Notes: a model not told the origin generated them from the letters alone. 64,000 bases of DNA from Vibrio stylophorae (GCF_921293875.1 NZ_CAKLDI010000001.1:124001-188000); one strand, 5' to 3'; counted from the stretch's first letter, positions 6,326-16,321 are shown. Program-made: numbers and translations.

Positions 6326-9109
6326 ATGGCAACCCTTCCAGATCAGCCGTTAGTCTTAATTGACGGTTCTTCATATTTATATCGTGCCTACCATGCCGCA
6401 CCCAATTTCACCAATGGACAAGGTGAACCAACGGGCGCTGTGTATGGTGTGGTGAATATGATTCGTAGCCTGCAAAAGCAGGTGAAAACCGACAAGATAG
6501 CGGTGATCTTTGACGCCAAAGGGAAAACCTTTCGCGATGAAATTTATGCTGACTACAAGGCCAATCGTCCGCCTATGCCGGATGATTTGCGCTGCCAAGT
6601 TGAGCCTTTGCATCGCATTATTCGCGCCATGGGTTTGCCTTTATTGGCCATTGAAGGGGTTGAAGCGGATGATGTGATCGGCACCCTAGCGACCCAAGCT
6701 TCAGCACAAGGTCAGGCGGTGTTGATCAGTACAGGCGATAAAGATATGGCTCAGCTGGTTAACGAGCATGTCACTTTGATCAATACCATGACCAATGTGA
6801 TCATGGATCCGCAAGGGGTGGTGGATAAGTTTGAAATCGGTCCTGAACTGATCATCGACTACCTCGCCTTGATGGGTGATAAAGTGGATAACATTCCCGG
6901 TGTGCCTGGTGTTGGTGAGAAAACAGCTAAGGCGTTGCTTCAAGGTTTGGGTGGTTTAGATAGTATCTATGCGCAGTTGGATCAAATCGCGACGCTCAAT
7001 TTCCGTGGTGCGAGAACCATGGCGAAAAAACTGGAAGAGCATCGCGAAGGGGCTTATCTCTCCTATCTATTGGCGACGATCAAAACAGATGTGGCTTTGC
7101 CTCTGAGTTTGGATGAATTGGTGCTTTCGCCAGCCAATAACGCAGAGCTGGTTGAGCTTTATCAACAGCAAAACTTTAAGCGCTGGCTGGATGAGCTGCA
7201 AAATGGTGGTGTGGATACGCAAACTATCGCCGCTGAAACCGCAGCAACTGCCACTGTCACTACTGAAACTGTTACTGTGGATTTGCCACCGCTTGATCGC
7301 AGCTGTTACGAGACGATTTTAAACCAAGCGGATTTTGAAGCTTGGCTCGAAAAGCTAAAGCAAGCCCCTTATTTTGCCTTTGATACCGAAACCGACGGTT
7401 TGGATTATATGAGTGCTAATTTGGTTGGCGTGTCATTTGCCATCGCACCCAATGAAGCCGCTTATGTACCTGTGACACATAGCTATTTAGATGCCCCCGC
7501 TCAGCTTGAGCGTGATTGGGTCTTGGCGCAGCTCAAACCATTATTGGAATCCACCGAATATGGCAAAGTGGGTCAAAATCTAAAGTTTGATAGCAATATT
7601 TTGCGCCGCTACGACATTGAGCTGCGTGGCATTGTTGGTGATACCATGCTGGCTTCCTATGTACTCAATAGTGTGGCGGGTCGACATGATATGGATAGCC
7701 TTGCACTGCGCTATCTCAATCATCAAACCATGAGCTTTGAATCCATTGCTGGTAAAGGCAAAGGCCAGCTCACTTTTGATCAGATCGATCTGGAGCAAGC
7801 AAGTCCATACGCGGCCGAAGATGCCGATGTGACTCTGCGCTTGCAGGAAACACTGCTGCCACAAATTGAAACCTCTGAAGCGCTGACTCGCGTGCTCAAT
7901 GACATTGAGCTGCCTTTGGTGCCCGTGCTGGCACGTATGGAGCATCATGGTGTGCTAATCGATCCGGCGATGCTCAATGCGCAGTCAAAAGTGTTAGCAC
8001 AGCGCCTACTTGAGCTTGAGGCTGAAGCCCATGAGCTAGCAGGCGAAGCCTTTAACTTGAGTTCACCGAAGCAGCTACAGGCAATTTTGTTTGAGAAAAT
8101 GCAGCTGCCCGTGATTAAGAAAACACCATCAGGTACGCCATCGACTAATGAAGAGGTATTGCAAGAGTTGGCACTGGATTACCCATTGCCAAAATGTATT
8201 TTGCAATATCGCTCTTTGTCGAAGCTTAAATCGACCTATACCGATAAGCTGCCGAAGATGATTCACCCACTGACCCAACGGGTGCATACTTCCTATCATC
8301 AAGCGGTGACCGCCACTGGGCGTTTGTCCTCAAGCGATCCAAACTTGCAGAATATTCCGATTCGTAATGAAGAGGGACGTAAGATTCGCCAAGCCTTTAT
8401 TGCACCGAAAGGTCGTAAAGTTGTGGCCATTGACTACTCGCAAATTGAACTACGAATCATGGCGCATCTATCGCAAGATGAAGGCCTTATTCGTGCCTTT
8501 AGTGAAGGTCGTGATATTCACGCCGCTACGGCAGCTGAAGTGTTTGCCATGCCGCTTGAGCAAGTGACCAGCGAACAGCGCCGCCGCGCGAAAGCGATCA
8601 ACTTTGGTTTGATTTATGGCATGAGCGCTTTTGGTTTGGCCAAGCAATTGGGAATTGGCCGCGGTGAAGCGCAGCAATATATGGATCTCTACTTTGAGCG
8701 CTATCCGGGTGTATTGACCTATATGGAAGAGACGCGTCAGCAAGCCAGTGCACAAGGCTATGTTGAGACACTCTTTGGCCGCCGCTTACATCTACCTGAT
8801 ATTCAATCGCGTAATGGCATGCGCCGTAAAGCAGCAGAGCGCGCTGCAATTAATGCGCCGATGCAAGGCACTGCAGCTGACATTATTAAACGTGCGATGA
8901 TCGCAGTGGATCACTGGATCCAAGCGAATGCGGCAGAGCAAGTCACTATGGTGATGCAAGTACACGATGAATTGGTATTTGAAATTGCTGAAAGTGCAGT
9001 TGAAAGTTTGGTGCCTCAATTACAGCAATTGATGGAGCAAGCTGCCCAGTTGGATGTACCTTTGATCGCTGAAGCTGGTACAGGTGATAACTGGGATCAG
9101 GCCCATTAA
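6326..9109 (+). CDS. polA: DNA polymerase I
   Basis: Pol I fills repair gaps and removes Okazaki-fragment primers. The 927-residue protein matches the usual length and has all three parts. The N-terminal 5'-3' exonuclease (about 1-290) contains [24 protein letters not shown] and [18 protein letters not shown]. The 3'-5' exonuclease (about 320-520) keeps the catalytic FDTETDGL residues. The polymerase domain (about 530-927) includes [15 protein letters not shown], the DYSQIELR motif A, the [13 protein letters not shown] finger helix and the VHDELVFE motif C. It is a single-gene unit with its own terminator, followed by spf as in E. coli and Vibrio. Confidence 0.99.
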   Translation: MATLPDQPLVLIDGSSYLYRAYHAAPNFTNGQGEPTGAVYGVVNMIRSLQKQVKTDKIAVIFDAKGKTFRDEIYADYKANRPPMPDDLRCQVEPLHRIIRAMGLPLLAIEGVEADDVIGTLATQASAQGQAVLISTGDKDMAQLVNEHVTLINTMTNVIMDPQGVVDKFEIGPELIIDYLALMGDKVDNIPGVPGVGEKTAKALLQGLGGLDSIYAQLDQIATLNFRGARTMAKKLEEHREGAYLSYLLATIKTDVALPLSLDELVLSPANNAELVELYQQQNFKRWLDELQNGGVDTQTIAAETAATATVTTETVTVDLPPLDRSCYETILNQADFEAWLEKLKQAPYFAFDTETDGLDYMSANLVGVSFAIAPNEAAYVPVTHSYLDAPAQLERDWVLAQLKPLLESTEYGKVGQNLKFDSNILRRYDIELRGIVGDTMLASYVLNSVAGRHDMDSLALRYLNHQTMSFESIAGKGKGQLTFDQIDLEQASPYAAEDADVTLRLQETLLPQIETSEALTRVLNDIELPLVPVLARMEHHGVLIDPAMLNAQSKVLAQRLLELEAEAHELAGEAFNLSSPKQLQAILFEKMQLPVIKKTPSGTPSTNEEVLQELALDYPLPKCILQYRSLSKLKSTYTDKLPKMIHPLTQRVHTSYHQAVTATGRLSSSDPNLQNIPIRNEEGRKIRQAFIAPKGRKVVAIDYSQIELRIMAHLSQDEGLIRAFSEGRDIHAATAAEVFAMPLEQVTSEQRRRAKAINFGLIYGMSAFGLAKQLGIGRGEAQQYMDLYFERYPGVLTYMEETRQQASAQGYVETLFGRRLHLPDIQSRNGMRRKAAERAAINAPMQGTAADIIKRAMIAVDHWIQANAAEQVTMVMQVHDELVFEIAESAVESLVPQLQQLMEQAAQLDVPLIAEAGTGDNWDQAH

Positions 9110-9125
9110 TAGATTTATTTGAGTC

Positions 9126-9153
9126 AAAGCGCAGCATGGGCTGCGCTTTTTTT
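9126..9153 (+). terminator. polA terminator
   Basis: A 10-bp stem (AAAGCGCAGC / GCTGCGCTTT) with loop ATGG is followed by a T-run, 17 bp past the polA stop codon. Confidence 0.9.
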
Positions 9154-9230
9154 ATACATAAATTCATGAACAGTTTGTGTTTATTTATGTAAGTAAAAAA
9201 AAATAACTGAAATGAAATTACACAAATCCC

Positions 9231-9259
9231 TTTCCAATAGCAGGGATTTACGGTACATT
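9231..9259 (+). promoter_or_regulatory. Probable spf promoter
   Basis: TACATT (9254-9259) is placed correctly as a -10 for an RNA starting at 9266, with a weak -35 TTTCCA (9231-9236) at 17-bp spacing. In E. coli spf is repressed by CRP-cAMP. I do not see a convincing CRP palindrome here. Confidence 0.5.
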
Positions 9260-9265
9260 GATCGT

Positions 9266-9367
9266 GTAGGGTACAGAGGTAAGATGTTCTATCTTTCAGA
9301 CCTTTTGTTTCACGTTATTGGATTTGGCTGATTCAGCAGCCCCAGCGCAAGCGCTGGGGCTTTTTTT
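9266..9367 (+). ncRNA. spf: Spot 42 small regulatory RNA
   Basis: Spot 42 is an Hfq-binding RNA that represses secondary carbon-source and central-metabolism genes when glucose is present. The first 60 nt, from GTAGGGTACAGAGGTAAGAT through TTCTATCTTTCAGACCTTTT, are nearly identical to E. coli Spot 42 as I remember it, including the unstructured target-pairing regions. The 3' end is a terminator with stem GCCCCAGCGC/GCGCTGGGGC (9339-9360) and a run of seven T. The location directly downstream of polA is the conserved one. Confidence 0.96.
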
Positions 9368-9534
9368 ATGCCTATGATTTATAAAGATAAAAATTCGAGT
9401 CTTTATTTTAAGACATAGGATCCAACTTGATCTTGCGTGACGCCAATAAAATGTGAAAATAAATGAACAGAATCAAATGGGTGAGAAGACTCCCAAAATT
9501 AGAGTAATTACTTTAATTAATTGGGTGCTCTGGT

Positions 9535-9540
9535 TATAAT
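9535..9540 (+). promoter_or_regulatory. Consensus -10 box for a candidate small RNA
   Basis: A perfect TATAAT preceded by TGGT lies in the spf-engB gap. The -35 region 17 bp upstream, TTTAAT (9512-9517), is weak. No protein gene begins downstream on this strand. Confidence 0.55.
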
Positions 9541-9546
9541 CAGCGC

Positions 9547-9624
9547 GCTTCTTGTTCATCAGTGGTTGCGTTGTATGCGTCCACTTGAGAAACGCCGGTT
9601 CGTTTACTGCGAGCCGGTTTTTTT
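9547..9624 (+). ncRNA. Candidate small RNA downstream of Spot 42
   Basis: About 78 nt lie between a perfect TATAAT (9535-9540) and an intrinsic terminator. The terminator stem pairs 9594-9602 with 9610-9618 over 8-9 bp, including wobbles, around a 7-nt loop, followed by seven T. No frame in the interval has a ribosome-binding site. I recall a report of a small RNA just downstream of spf in Aliivibrio salmonicida (VSsrna24), and this could be the equivalent, but I cannot compare the sequences. The end points are estimates. Confidence 0.6.
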
Positions 9625-10014
9625 ATGTCTGAAATTTGAGTGAATCATGTTCTGATGCGGTTCTGCCATGAATTTGTTCTGGATTTGAAGTTCAGGCTGA
9701 AAGTTCAGATCGAATTGGTAACTCACTTACAAAAATAGCCGCAGACTGCATTTCGTGAGAGCGATGAAAGGCTGCCGCGCAAAATGATGCATATTTCGCG
9801 GTTCTCATTTGCTTCGCATGGCTAAGAAAGTTTGCACAAAGGAATGTGTGGTTTGCAGGCAGGGTGAGGGAAAAGTCGAGAAAGCGCTTGCCTTTCATGG
9901 TTTTTTGACTGATTCTGGGAGCAGAACAACGATAATAATCTCTATTTCTCTCCCGTTGCCCCACCAAGCTGGTGGGGACTTATTTTCTTTATACTACCAT
10001 TCAAATCACGCCGA
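9625..10014. other. Intergenic region before the engB stop codon
   Basis: No gene is supported here. An 8-bp hairpin at 9959-9977 (CCCCACCA/TGGTGGGG) lies 38 bp past the engB stop, but no T-run follows it on the engB strand. The rest shows no motif I can name. Confidence 0.6.
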
Positions 10015-10716
10015 TTATTCAGCGTCAGATGTTTGATCCTGATCTTCAGATAAAGACGCAACATCCATATCAAGTGCGCTATCGAGTACGTTCAATTCTG
10101 GATAGTTACGCTCGTCATACCAATGACCAAGCACGCGCTGCACGATATCAACGCCAATGCCCTTTAATGATGAAAACAGTTCAATCTGAACTTCACCACC
10201 AAAATCTTTGGCTGCTTCACGCACTTTTAAAAGCGTATTTTTACGTGCGCCACTTTTCAGTTTGTCGGCTTTGGTGAGCAGAGCAAGCACGGGAATATTG
10301 CAGTCTACCGCCCAGAAGATGAGGTCTTGGTCGAGATCTTTGAGTGGATGACGAATATCCATCAGCACCACCAAACCTTTGAGACTATGACGTTTTTGTA
10401 GGTACTCGCCCAAGGATTTTTGCCACTTTTTCTTCATTTCTAGTGGGACTTGTGCAAAACCATAGCCAGGTAGGTCGATGATGCGTTTGTTTTCGGCAAC
10501 TTCAAAGACGTTGATGAGCTGCGTGCGACCTGGCGTTTTACTGGTTTTTGCCAGCGATTTTTGGTTGGTCAAACGGTTGAGTGCGCTTGATTTACCTGCG
10601 TTTGAGCGGCCAGCAAAAGCCACTTCAATGCCACTGTCTTCCGGCATATCTCGAATGGTTGGAGCACTGGTAATAAAGTGAGTTTTTTGAAAATGAATAA
10701 TCGGAGTGTCAGCCAT
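10015..10716 (-). CDS. engB: Ribosome biogenesis GTPase EngB (YihA/YsxC)
   Basis: EngB is an essential TRAFAC GTPase that helps mature the large ribosomal subunit. The G1 motif [11 protein letters not shown]3 DLPGYG, and G4 TKAD are visible. I start it at the ATG giving [14 protein letters not shown] (233 residues). The frame is open upstream to 10809, but that extension lies in the divergent promoter region and has no ribosome-binding site. The C-terminus has an acidic tail (about the last 20 residues). It is divergent from the cytochrome c4 gene, and the spf/engB neighbourhood matches E. coli and Vibrio. Confidence 0.96.
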   Translation of the reverse strand: MADTPIIHFQKTHFITSAPTIRDMPEDSGIEVAFAGRSNAGKSSALNRLTNQKSLAKTSKTPGRTQLINVFEVAENKRIIDLPGYGFAQVPLEMKKKWQKSLGEYLQKRHSLKGLVVLMDIRHPLKDLDQDLIFWAVDCNIPVLALLTKADKLKSGARKNTLLKVREAAKDFGGEVQIELFSSLKGIGVDIVQRVLGHWYDERNYPELNVLDSALDMDVASLSEDQDQTSDAE

Positions 10717-10838
10717 GGGGTTCTCTTGCTGTGTCGGCACAGGACAGATATGAAAAAGGGTATACACTGAACATAGTGAATCTTTGCGTGAGTGTATCAC
10801 GAATCGCATCAGACACGGGAAGCATAAGGATAATGTTG

Positions 10839-11459
10839 ATGATCAAACAAGCAATCATAGGATTATGGATAATCCTCACACCGATGGCCTTCGCTCAGGG
10901 TGATCCTGTAGCGGGTAAAGCAAAATCAGCCACTTGCGTTGCCTGCCATGGCGCAGATGGTAATGGCATTGCGCCTAATTATCCGAAAATTGCCGGCCAA
11001 AATTACGCCTATTTGGTTAAGCAACTCAAAGCATTTCGTTTGGGCGCGCAAACCCAAGGTGAGCAGGGGCGTTATGAGCCGCAAATGAGTCCCATGGCAG
11101 CGCCGCTCAGTGATCAAGATATTGACGATTTAGCCGCTTATTACGCTAGTCTTTCCGCTTCACCTAATACCACACCGAGCAATGTGATTGAGTTGGGGCA
11201 AACGCTTTATCGTAGCGGTGATGCCGCACGCGGGATTCCAGCATGTATGGCCTGCCATGGACCGCGAGGCGATGGTTTACGGATGGCCGTTTTCCCCAAA
11301 TTGTCACAGCAATATGCTGAATATATCCAATCACAGTTGGAAGCCTTTCGCGCAGGTGAGCGTCATGATGATATGAATGGCATGATGCAAGATGTGGCGC
11401 GCAACCTCACCGACGAAGAGATTCAAGCGCTGGCCTATTATGTGGGTGGTTTGCATTAA
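10839..11459 (+). CDS. Cytochrome c4, periplasmic di-haem protein
   Basis: Cytochrome c4 carries electrons in the periplasm, typically from the bc1 complex to terminal oxidases. Two CXXCH haem sites, CVACH and CMACH, divide the 206-residue protein into two similar halves, each with an NYPKIAGQ- or VFPKLSQQ-like segment and a downstream methionine (MSPMA; MNGMM). The N-terminal hydrophobic stretch ending AFA-QG is a Sec signal peptide. I chose ATG 10839, eight bases after AAGGA; ATG 10833 is only two bases from that motif. It is divergently transcribed from engB. Confidence 0.93.
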   Translation: MIKQAIIGLWIILTPMAFAQGDPVAGKAKSATCVACHGADGNGIAPNYPKIAGQNYAYLVKQLKAFRLGAQTQGEQGRYEPQMSPMAAPLSDQDIDDLAAYYASLSASPNTTPSNVIELGQTLYRSGDAARGIPACMACHGPRGDGLRMAVFPKLSQQYAEYIQSQLEAFRAGERHDDMNGMMQDVARNLTDEEIQALAYYVGGLH

Positions 11460-11489
11460 CATTGGGCTGAAGGACACTCATTCATCAAG

Positions 11490-11522
11490 ACACGCACCGA
11501 CTCACTCGGTGCGTGTTGCTTT
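11490..11522 (+). terminator. Terminator after cytochrome c4
   Basis: A perfect 11-bp stem (ACACGCACCGA / TCGGTGCGTGT) with a 5-nt loop is followed by TGCTTTTTT, 30 bp past the stop codon. Confidence 0.9.
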
Positions 11523-11575
11523 TTTCTTCGCTCGCTTTCTGCTATGTTGCCGCCAGTTTTTGTGCTGGAGTATTT

Positions 11576-12229
11576 ATGTCGACTTTATCGATGCCGACTT
11601 GTCCGCTATGTGCACATGCACCGACTCAGGCCTATCATCAAGATAAACGCCGCCAATATTTCCAATGTCCACAATGTGATTTGGTATTTGCTGATCCCGC
11701 TGCGCTTTTGCCACCAGAGCAAGAGCAAGCCGTGTATAATCAGCATGAAAATAACCCCGAAGATTTGGGTTATCGCCGCTTTTTAAATCGTGTTGCAGAA
11801 CCATTGTTGGCACGCGTTGGCAATGCGCCCAAGCAGGGGCTGGATTTTGGTTCGGGGCCTGGCCCCACGCTTTCGGTGATGTTGGCAGAAGCGGGTCATC
11901 AAATGGCGATTTATGATCCCTATTTTGCCGCCGATGAATCAGTATTAAGTCATCAATATGACTTTATTACCTGTACCGAAGCCATTGAACACTTTTACCA
12001 GCCAAGCCGTGAGTGGCAATTGCTGCTCTCGATGCTCAAACCCCAAGGTTGGCTTGGGTTGATGACCAAAATGGTCACCTCGCATGCGGGTTTTGTCACT
12101 TGGCACTATAAAAATGATCCGACCCATGTCAGCTTCTTTAGTCGTAAGACCTTTGCTTATTTGGCCGAGCGCGACCAGCTGACGCTTGAGTTTGTCGGAA
12201 ATGACGTGATTCTATTGAGGAAGAAGTAA
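11576..12229 (+). CDS. Class I SAM-dependent methyltransferase with N-terminal zinc ribbon
   Basis: The 217-residue protein starts with two CxxC pairs, CPLC and CPQC (residues about 8-35), that would bind zinc. A Rossmann methyltransferase fold follows, with motif I LDFGSGPGPTL, an acidic residue after the second strand (IYDPYF) and the post-motif ITCTEAIEHF. The family acts on diverse substrates, and none can be named from sequence. Start ATG 11576 follows GGAG; the longer frame from 11513 runs into the preceding terminator. It precedes yihI by two bases and is probably cotranscribed with yihI, the DUF2489 gene and hemN. Confidence 0.8.
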   Translation: MSTLSMPTCPLCAHAPTQAYHQDKRRQYFQCPQCDLVFADPAALLPPEQEQAVYNQHENNPEDLGYRRFLNRVAEPLLARVGNAPKQGLDFGSGPGPTLSVMLAEAGHQMAIYDPYFAADESVLSHQYDFITCTEAIEHFYQPSREWQLLLSMLKPQGWLGLMTKMVTSHAGFVTWHYKNDPTHVSFFSRKTFAYLAERDQLTLEFVGNDVILLRKK

Positions 12230-12231
12230 CC

Positions 12232-12792
12232 ATGAGTCGTAAAAAGAAAAGCCGCCGCCCAGGTTCTGAAGGGCCTGCGGTTTACCGCGAAAAATCATCA
12301 TCAGCGCTCAATCAAGAGGGCCGTTTACGACAAAAACTACGCAAGCGTAAGGGTTTGAAAGCCGGCGCTCGTCACTCTGAAGGCAAAAGCCAAGGGACTG
12401 GTATGGCGCAGGGCCAACGTGACCCACGTATTGGTAGCAAAAAAGCGATTCCATTGGTGGTAGCGACTACGGCCCCTGAGCTGAAAAAAGGCGGTGTGGT
12501 TGAGCGTCAGCGCATGAGCACCGAAAAAGAACTGCAGATGCTGGAAAATGATGTCCAGCTGAACGCACTGCTTGATCGCCTCGATAACGGTGAGCGTTTG
12601 GGCGCGGGCATGCAGGCTTATGTCGATGAAAAACTAGCGCGTATTGAAGTGCTGATGAATGAATTAGGCTTATTGGATGATGAACCTGAAGTCGTTGAAA
12701 AGCCAGCCAAAGCCGTGAAAGCAAAACCTGCGAGCGATGATGATTTGCTGTCGCAGTTTGAAGGTCTTGATATGGATCAGTTCAAGTCATGA
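12232..12792 (+). CDS. yihI: Der GTPase-activating protein YihI
   Basis: YihI stimulates GTP hydrolysis by the ribosome-assembly GTPase Der (EngA) and so tunes 50S maturation. The protein has the family pattern of a strongly basic, disordered N-terminus (MSRKKKSRRPGSEG), a middle helical part (ENDVQLNALLDRLDNGERL) and an acidic C-terminus (SDDDLLSQFEGLDMDQF). Its 186 residues are near the usual size. The stop overlaps the start of the next gene (ATGA), indicating translational coupling. Confidence 0.93.
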   Translation: MSRKKKSRRPGSEGPAVYREKSSSALNQEGRLRQKLRKRKGLKAGARHSEGKSQGTGMAQGQRDPRIGSKKAIPLVVATTAPELKKGGVVERQRMSTEKELQMLENDVQLNALLDRLDNGERLGAGMQAYVDEKLARIEVLMNELGLLDDEPEVVEKPAKAVKAKPASDDDLLSQFEGLDMDQFKS

Positions 12793-13238
12793 TGACTGGA
12801 CTGTTTGTGCTCGCCAGCCTCGTTGTGCTGGCGCTTGCCATTTACGCTGGGCGTTTGCTGTATCAGCTGCGCCATCAGCGTTTGTCGCAAACAGCACACA
12901 TTGCGCGAATGAAACAACAGCGCAATGATACCTTGCTCGGTCATATTCGTGATCTAGCCAAGGCCGGCGAGCAGGATATGGGCGTGGTTTCGGAAGTGGT
13001 GATTCGCATTTATCAATTGTGGATTCATTTACAACCTGCGCCACACGGCTTTGCCGAAGCCTATCCTGCTTGTTTTGAACTTTATGAAATTGTTTGTGAT
13101 ATGCCGCGCGGTGAGCAGCGACAAACCTATCGCAAAAAAGAGCGCATGGCTTTTGATCTGCAACGATTAAAAGCGGAAGCGCGTTTAGGTCAAAGGATTG
13201 AAGAGGAATTGCTCACCTTAAGTCAGCTTACATATTAG
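12789..13238 (+). CDS. DUF2489 family protein
   Basis: This is a 149-residue protein with one N-terminal membrane segment (residues about 3-25), then a basic helical region and a cytoplasmic helical domain. The segment LRHQRLSQTAHIARMKQQRN and the position between yihI and hemN match the DUF2489 family found in Vibrio and relatives. Function is unknown. It overlaps yihI by 4 bp and is followed by hemN after 38 bp. Confidence 0.75.
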   Translation: MMTGLFVLASLVVLALAIYAGRLLYQLRHQRLSQTAHIARMKQQRNDTLLGHIRDLAKAGEQDMGVVSEVVIRIYQLWIHLQPAPHGFAEAYPACFELYEIVCDMPRGEQRQTYRKKERMAFDLQRLKAEARLGQRIEEELLTLSQLTY

Positions 13239-13276
13239 TGAATCGTCACTGCCGCACTGAAATCAAGGAGCGCTGC

Positions 13277-14650
13277 ATGTCAATGTCATCCTTGGTGTGG
13301 GATCAGGCCCTGATCGAAAAATATAACTATTCTGGGCCTCGCTACACCTCTTATCCAACCGCGGTCGAATTCCATGAAGGATTTGGCCACGACGAATTTA
13401 TCAAAGCCTGTCAGGCTGCACCGCAGCGACCGCTCTCGCTTTATGTGCACATCCCTTTCTGCCACACCCTGTGTTACTACTGTGGTTGTAATAAGGTGAT
13501 CACCCGCCATCAAAATAAAGCAGATATCTACCTTGATTATCTTGAGCGTGAAATTGCCGAGCGGGCGCAATGGGTCGGCCAGCGCCGCGTGACCCAATTG
13601 CACTTTGGTGGCGGTACGCCAACCTTTTTGGACGATGCGCAATTTACACGCCTGATGACCATGATTCGTGCGCATTTCACGCTGACGGATGATGCGGAAG
13701 TGAGCTTGGAGCTCGACCCGCGTGAATTTGGTGTTGAGCGCTTGGATACGCTGAAACAATTGGGCATCAATCGCTTGAGTATTGGCGTGCAGGATTTTGA
13801 TAAAGAAGTGCAGCGCGTGGTTAATCGCGTTCAGGATGAAGCGCACATCTGTGCCTTGGTTCATCGCGCACGTGAGCTGGGTTTTGGTTCCCTCAATTTA
13901 GACTTGATTTATGGCCTGCCAAAACAGACGCAAGACGGCTTTCAGCACACCTTAGATCAAGTGCTCACGCTGCGTCCTGATCGTCTTTCTGTCTTTAACT
14001 ACGCGCATATGCCGCAACTATTTGCCGCGCAGCGAAAGTTAAAAGATGAAGATATGCCAGCGCCGAAAACCAAGCTGGCCATGCTTGGCCAAACCATTAG
14101 TACCTTGACCCAAGCCGGTTATCAATTTATTGGTATGGACCATTTCGCCTTGCCTGAGGATGAGTTGGCCAAGGCGCAGCGCGCAGGGGAGTTGCACCGA
14201 AACTTCCAAGGTTACACCACCCAAGGTGAGTGTGACTTACTGGGCTTTGGTGTCTCTGCCATCTCGATGATGGGTGATAGCTATAGTCAAAATGCCAAAG
14301 TATTAAAGGAATACTACGCCGCGCTTGATGCGCAAGGTGAGGCTTTGTGGCGTGGTGTTGAGCTCAATCAAGATGATTTGATTCGCCGTGAGGTGATCAA
14401 GACCCTGATCTGTAATTTCCAGCTCAATAAAGCCAATATCGAAGCGCAGTTTGCCATCGATTTCGATACTTACTTTGCGGAAGATATGGCACTACTCAAA
14501 CCATTTATTGCCGATCAGTTGGTGACATTAAGCGCCGATAAAATTGAAGTATCAGTGCAAGGCCGTTTGTTGATCCGCAATATTTGCATGTGCTTTGACA
14601 CCTACTTGCGCGATCGCGCACGGCAACAGCAGTTTTCTCGCGTGATTTAA
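13277..14650 (+). CDS. hemN: Oxygen-independent coproporphyrinogen III oxidase
   Basis: HemN is a radical-SAM enzyme that decarboxylates coproporphyrinogen III to protoporphyrinogen IX, the oxygen-free route of haem synthesis. The iron-sulphur motif C-x3-C-x2-C is present (CHTLCYYCGC, about residues 62-71), with the following GGGTPTFL SAM-binding stretch and YNYSGPRYTSYPTA near the N-terminus. I start at ATG 13277, six bases after AAGGAG, giving 457 residues, exactly the E. coli length. It closes the yihI operon and has its own terminator. Confidence 0.97.
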   Translation: MSMSSLVWDQALIEKYNYSGPRYTSYPTAVEFHEGFGHDEFIKACQAAPQRPLSLYVHIPFCHTLCYYCGCNKVITRHQNKADIYLDYLEREIAERAQWVGQRRVTQLHFGGGTPTFLDDAQFTRLMTMIRAHFTLTDDAEVSLELDPREFGVERLDTLKQLGINRLSIGVQDFDKEVQRVVNRVQDEAHICALVHRARELGFGSLNLDLIYGLPKQTQDGFQHTLDQVLTLRPDRLSVFNYAHMPQLFAAQRKLKDEDMPAPKTKLAMLGQTISTLTQAGYQFIGMDHFALPEDELAKAQRAGELHRNFQGYTTQGECDLLGFGVSAISMMGDSYSQNAKVLKEYYAALDAQGEALWRGVELNQDDLIRREVIKTLICNFQLNKANIEAQFAIDFDTYFAEDMALLKPFIADQLVTLSADKIEVSVQGRLLIRNICMCFDTYLRDRARQQQFSRVI

Positions 14651-14674
14651 TCCTTTCAGCGCTAAACGAAACAG

Positions 14675-14702
14675 ATCGCGGCATAATGGCCGCGATTTTT
14701 TT
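14675..14702 (+). terminator. hemN terminator
   Basis: An 8-bp stem ATCGCGGC/GCCGCGAT with loop ATAATG is followed by a T-run. Confidence 0.9.
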
Positions 14703-14778
14703 CATTGATTGTTTTGACGATAACGTTTGCGTTTAAAAAATAGTTCAGTACAATCCGCTGCCAATACAATTTATTGCG

Positions 14779-14841
14779 CTGTATATCTCTGGAAGTCTGG
14801 TCCAGAAGTCTCTACCACATGACCGAATCATGTGACTACAG
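14779..14841 (+). promoter_or_regulatory. Purine (guanine-type) riboswitch
   Basis: All aptamer parts are present: P1 CTGTA/TACAG (14779-14783, 14837-14841); P2 CTGGA/TCCAG with loop AGTCTGG; J2/3 AAGTCTCTACC, close to the consensus; P3 ACATGA/TCATGT with loop containing CC to kiss the GG of L2; and J3/1 GAC. The base that sets specificity (C74 of the B. subtilis xpt riboswitch) is C at 14836, predicting guanine or hypoxanthine rather than adenine. Downstream hairpins GATGC/GCATC (about 14856-14869) and ACTGG/CCAGT (about 14870-14882) may form the switch; no T-run is seen, so control may be translational. Confidence 0.9.
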
Positions 14842-14934
14842 TCCAAACCCATTCTGATGCCTTAGCATCGACTGGGCGCCAGTGATACCCGTCAATAAAT
14901 TCCCGATTTCATTTGATTTCAATAGGGCAAGACT

Positions 14935-16305
14935 ATGACGTCGCTATCTCACACGGAGCGCCTCAACCACCATCCGCTGCTTGAGCGTATCTTTCAAATT
15001 TCTGCACGAAATTCTACGGTTCGCACTGAGCTTTATGCCGGTTTTGTGACCTTTTTGGCCATGTGTTACATCCTCGCAGTCAACCCAGCGATTTTGGGTA
15101 GTATTGATGGCGTGGATAAAGAAGCTGTATTTACCGCCACAGCGTTGGCCTCGGCTTTTGCTACTTTGCTGATGGGCTTTTGTGGCAACTATCCGGTGAT
15201 GCTTGCACCGGGCATGAGTATGAACGGTTTCTTCAAAGGTCTGTTGGCATCGGGCTCAGTGGCATTGCTGTGGCACGAAGCGCTGTTGGGCATCTTCTTC
15301 TCTGGCATCATCTTTGTGATCTTCTCGTTGACCAAGATTCGCCGCACCATGATTGAGGCGATTCCAGAAGATTTGAAATTGGGGATCACGGTTTCTTTGG
15401 GCCTATTTATCACCTTCTTGGGTCTGAAAAATGCCGGCATCATCGTCGCCAAACCGATCGTGATGGTGGGCTTGGGTGATATCAGTCAGCCGCAAGTGGC
15501 CATCGCCTTTTTAAGTTTGTTTGTGGCGCTGGGCTGTATGGTGCGCAAATTTAAGTTAGCGACCTTTATTGCCTTTATGACCTCCATTTTATTGTCGCTT
15601 GGCTACGATATGGCCTTTGGTACAGAGCTGGTGCGATTGCCAGAGCAGATTGTCAAAATGCCACCTGATATGACGCCGACTTTTGGTGCCATCTTTAACT
15701 TTGATAGCCTCACTGCCAGTAAGATGTTTGATCTTTTCTTTGTGGTGATTTTGTTCTTTATCATCGACTTCTTTGATGGCTTATCGACCATTGTTGGTGT
15801 GGGTCGTGATGCGGGCATTATCAATGAAGATGGTAAGGTGCCAAATGCGCGTGCCGCACTGCTTGCGGATGCCGGTGGTACCGTGGTTGGCGCGGTGATG
15901 GGGACCACTTCGGTGACCTCATTCTCTGAGTCAGGTATCGCTTCAGCACAGGGCGCAAAAACGGGTCTCGCGGCAGTTGTTGTCGGCTTGATGTTCCTTT
16001 GCGCACTATTTTTCTCGCCGATTTTTGCTATGTTCTCTACCGCCATTGTGGCACCAGCGATGATTGTGGTGGGTCTTTATATGATCGGTCGCCTAGGTCA
16101 AATTCATTGGGATCGTGTTGAATCACGCATTGCAGTTTTCTTCACCATGGTCTTCACCGTGCTGAGCTTCTCACCGGCGAACGGCATGGCGATTGGCTTT
16201 GTCAGTTATGCATTTGCGATGTTGATTGGCGGTAAAGGTCGTGAAGTTCATCCTGTGATTTACGGTCTTTCAGCGCTATTTATCGCTTATCTTGTATTGC
16301 TCTAA
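14935..16305 (+). CDS. NCS2-family purine permease (AzgA group)
   Basis: This is a 456-residue inner-membrane transporter with about 12-14 hydrophobic segments. The AzgA/GhxP/AdeP branch is indicated by ELYAGFVTFLAMCYILAVNP near the N-terminus, FFDGLSTIVGVG in the centre, and TTSVTSFSESGIASAQGAKT, where the substrate-contacting SES(A/G) motif sits. Members import guanine, hypoxanthine or adenine with protons. The guanine-type riboswitch in its leader argues for guanine/hypoxanthine. GGGCAAGACT before the ATG gives a modest ribosome-binding site. It converges on adenosine deaminase, so uptake and salvage genes are neighbours. Confidence 0.93.
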   Translation: MTSLSHTERLNHHPLLERIFQISARNSTVRTELYAGFVTFLAMCYILAVNPAILGSIDGVDKEAVFTATALASAFATLLMGFCGNYPVMLAPGMSMNGFFKGLLASGSVALLWHEALLGIFFSGIIFVIFSLTKIRRTMIEAIPEDLKLGITVSLGLFITFLGLKNAGIIVAKPIVMVGLGDISQPQVAIAFLSLFVALGCMVRKFKLATFIAFMTSILLSLGYDMAFGTELVRLPEQIVKMPPDMTPTFGAIFNFDSLTASKMFDLFFVVILFFIIDFFDGLSTIVGVGRDAGIINEDGKVPNARAALLADAGGTVVGAVMGTTSVTSFSESGIASAQGAKTGLAAVVVGLMFLCALFFSPIFAMFSTAIVAPAMIVVGLYMIGRLGQIHWDRVESRIAVFFTMVFTVLSFSPANGMAIGFVSYAFAMLIGGKGREVHPVIYGLSALFIAYLVLL

Positions 16306-16321
16306 GCGACTGTTGAAAGAT

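Noticed and set aside
9207-9222. CRP site upstream of spf
   Set aside because: The best candidate matches the TGTGA-N6-TCACA consensus poorly in its left half.
9959-9977. 8-bp hairpin as an engB terminator
   Set aside because: No T-run follows on the engB strand; the structure alone is not enough.
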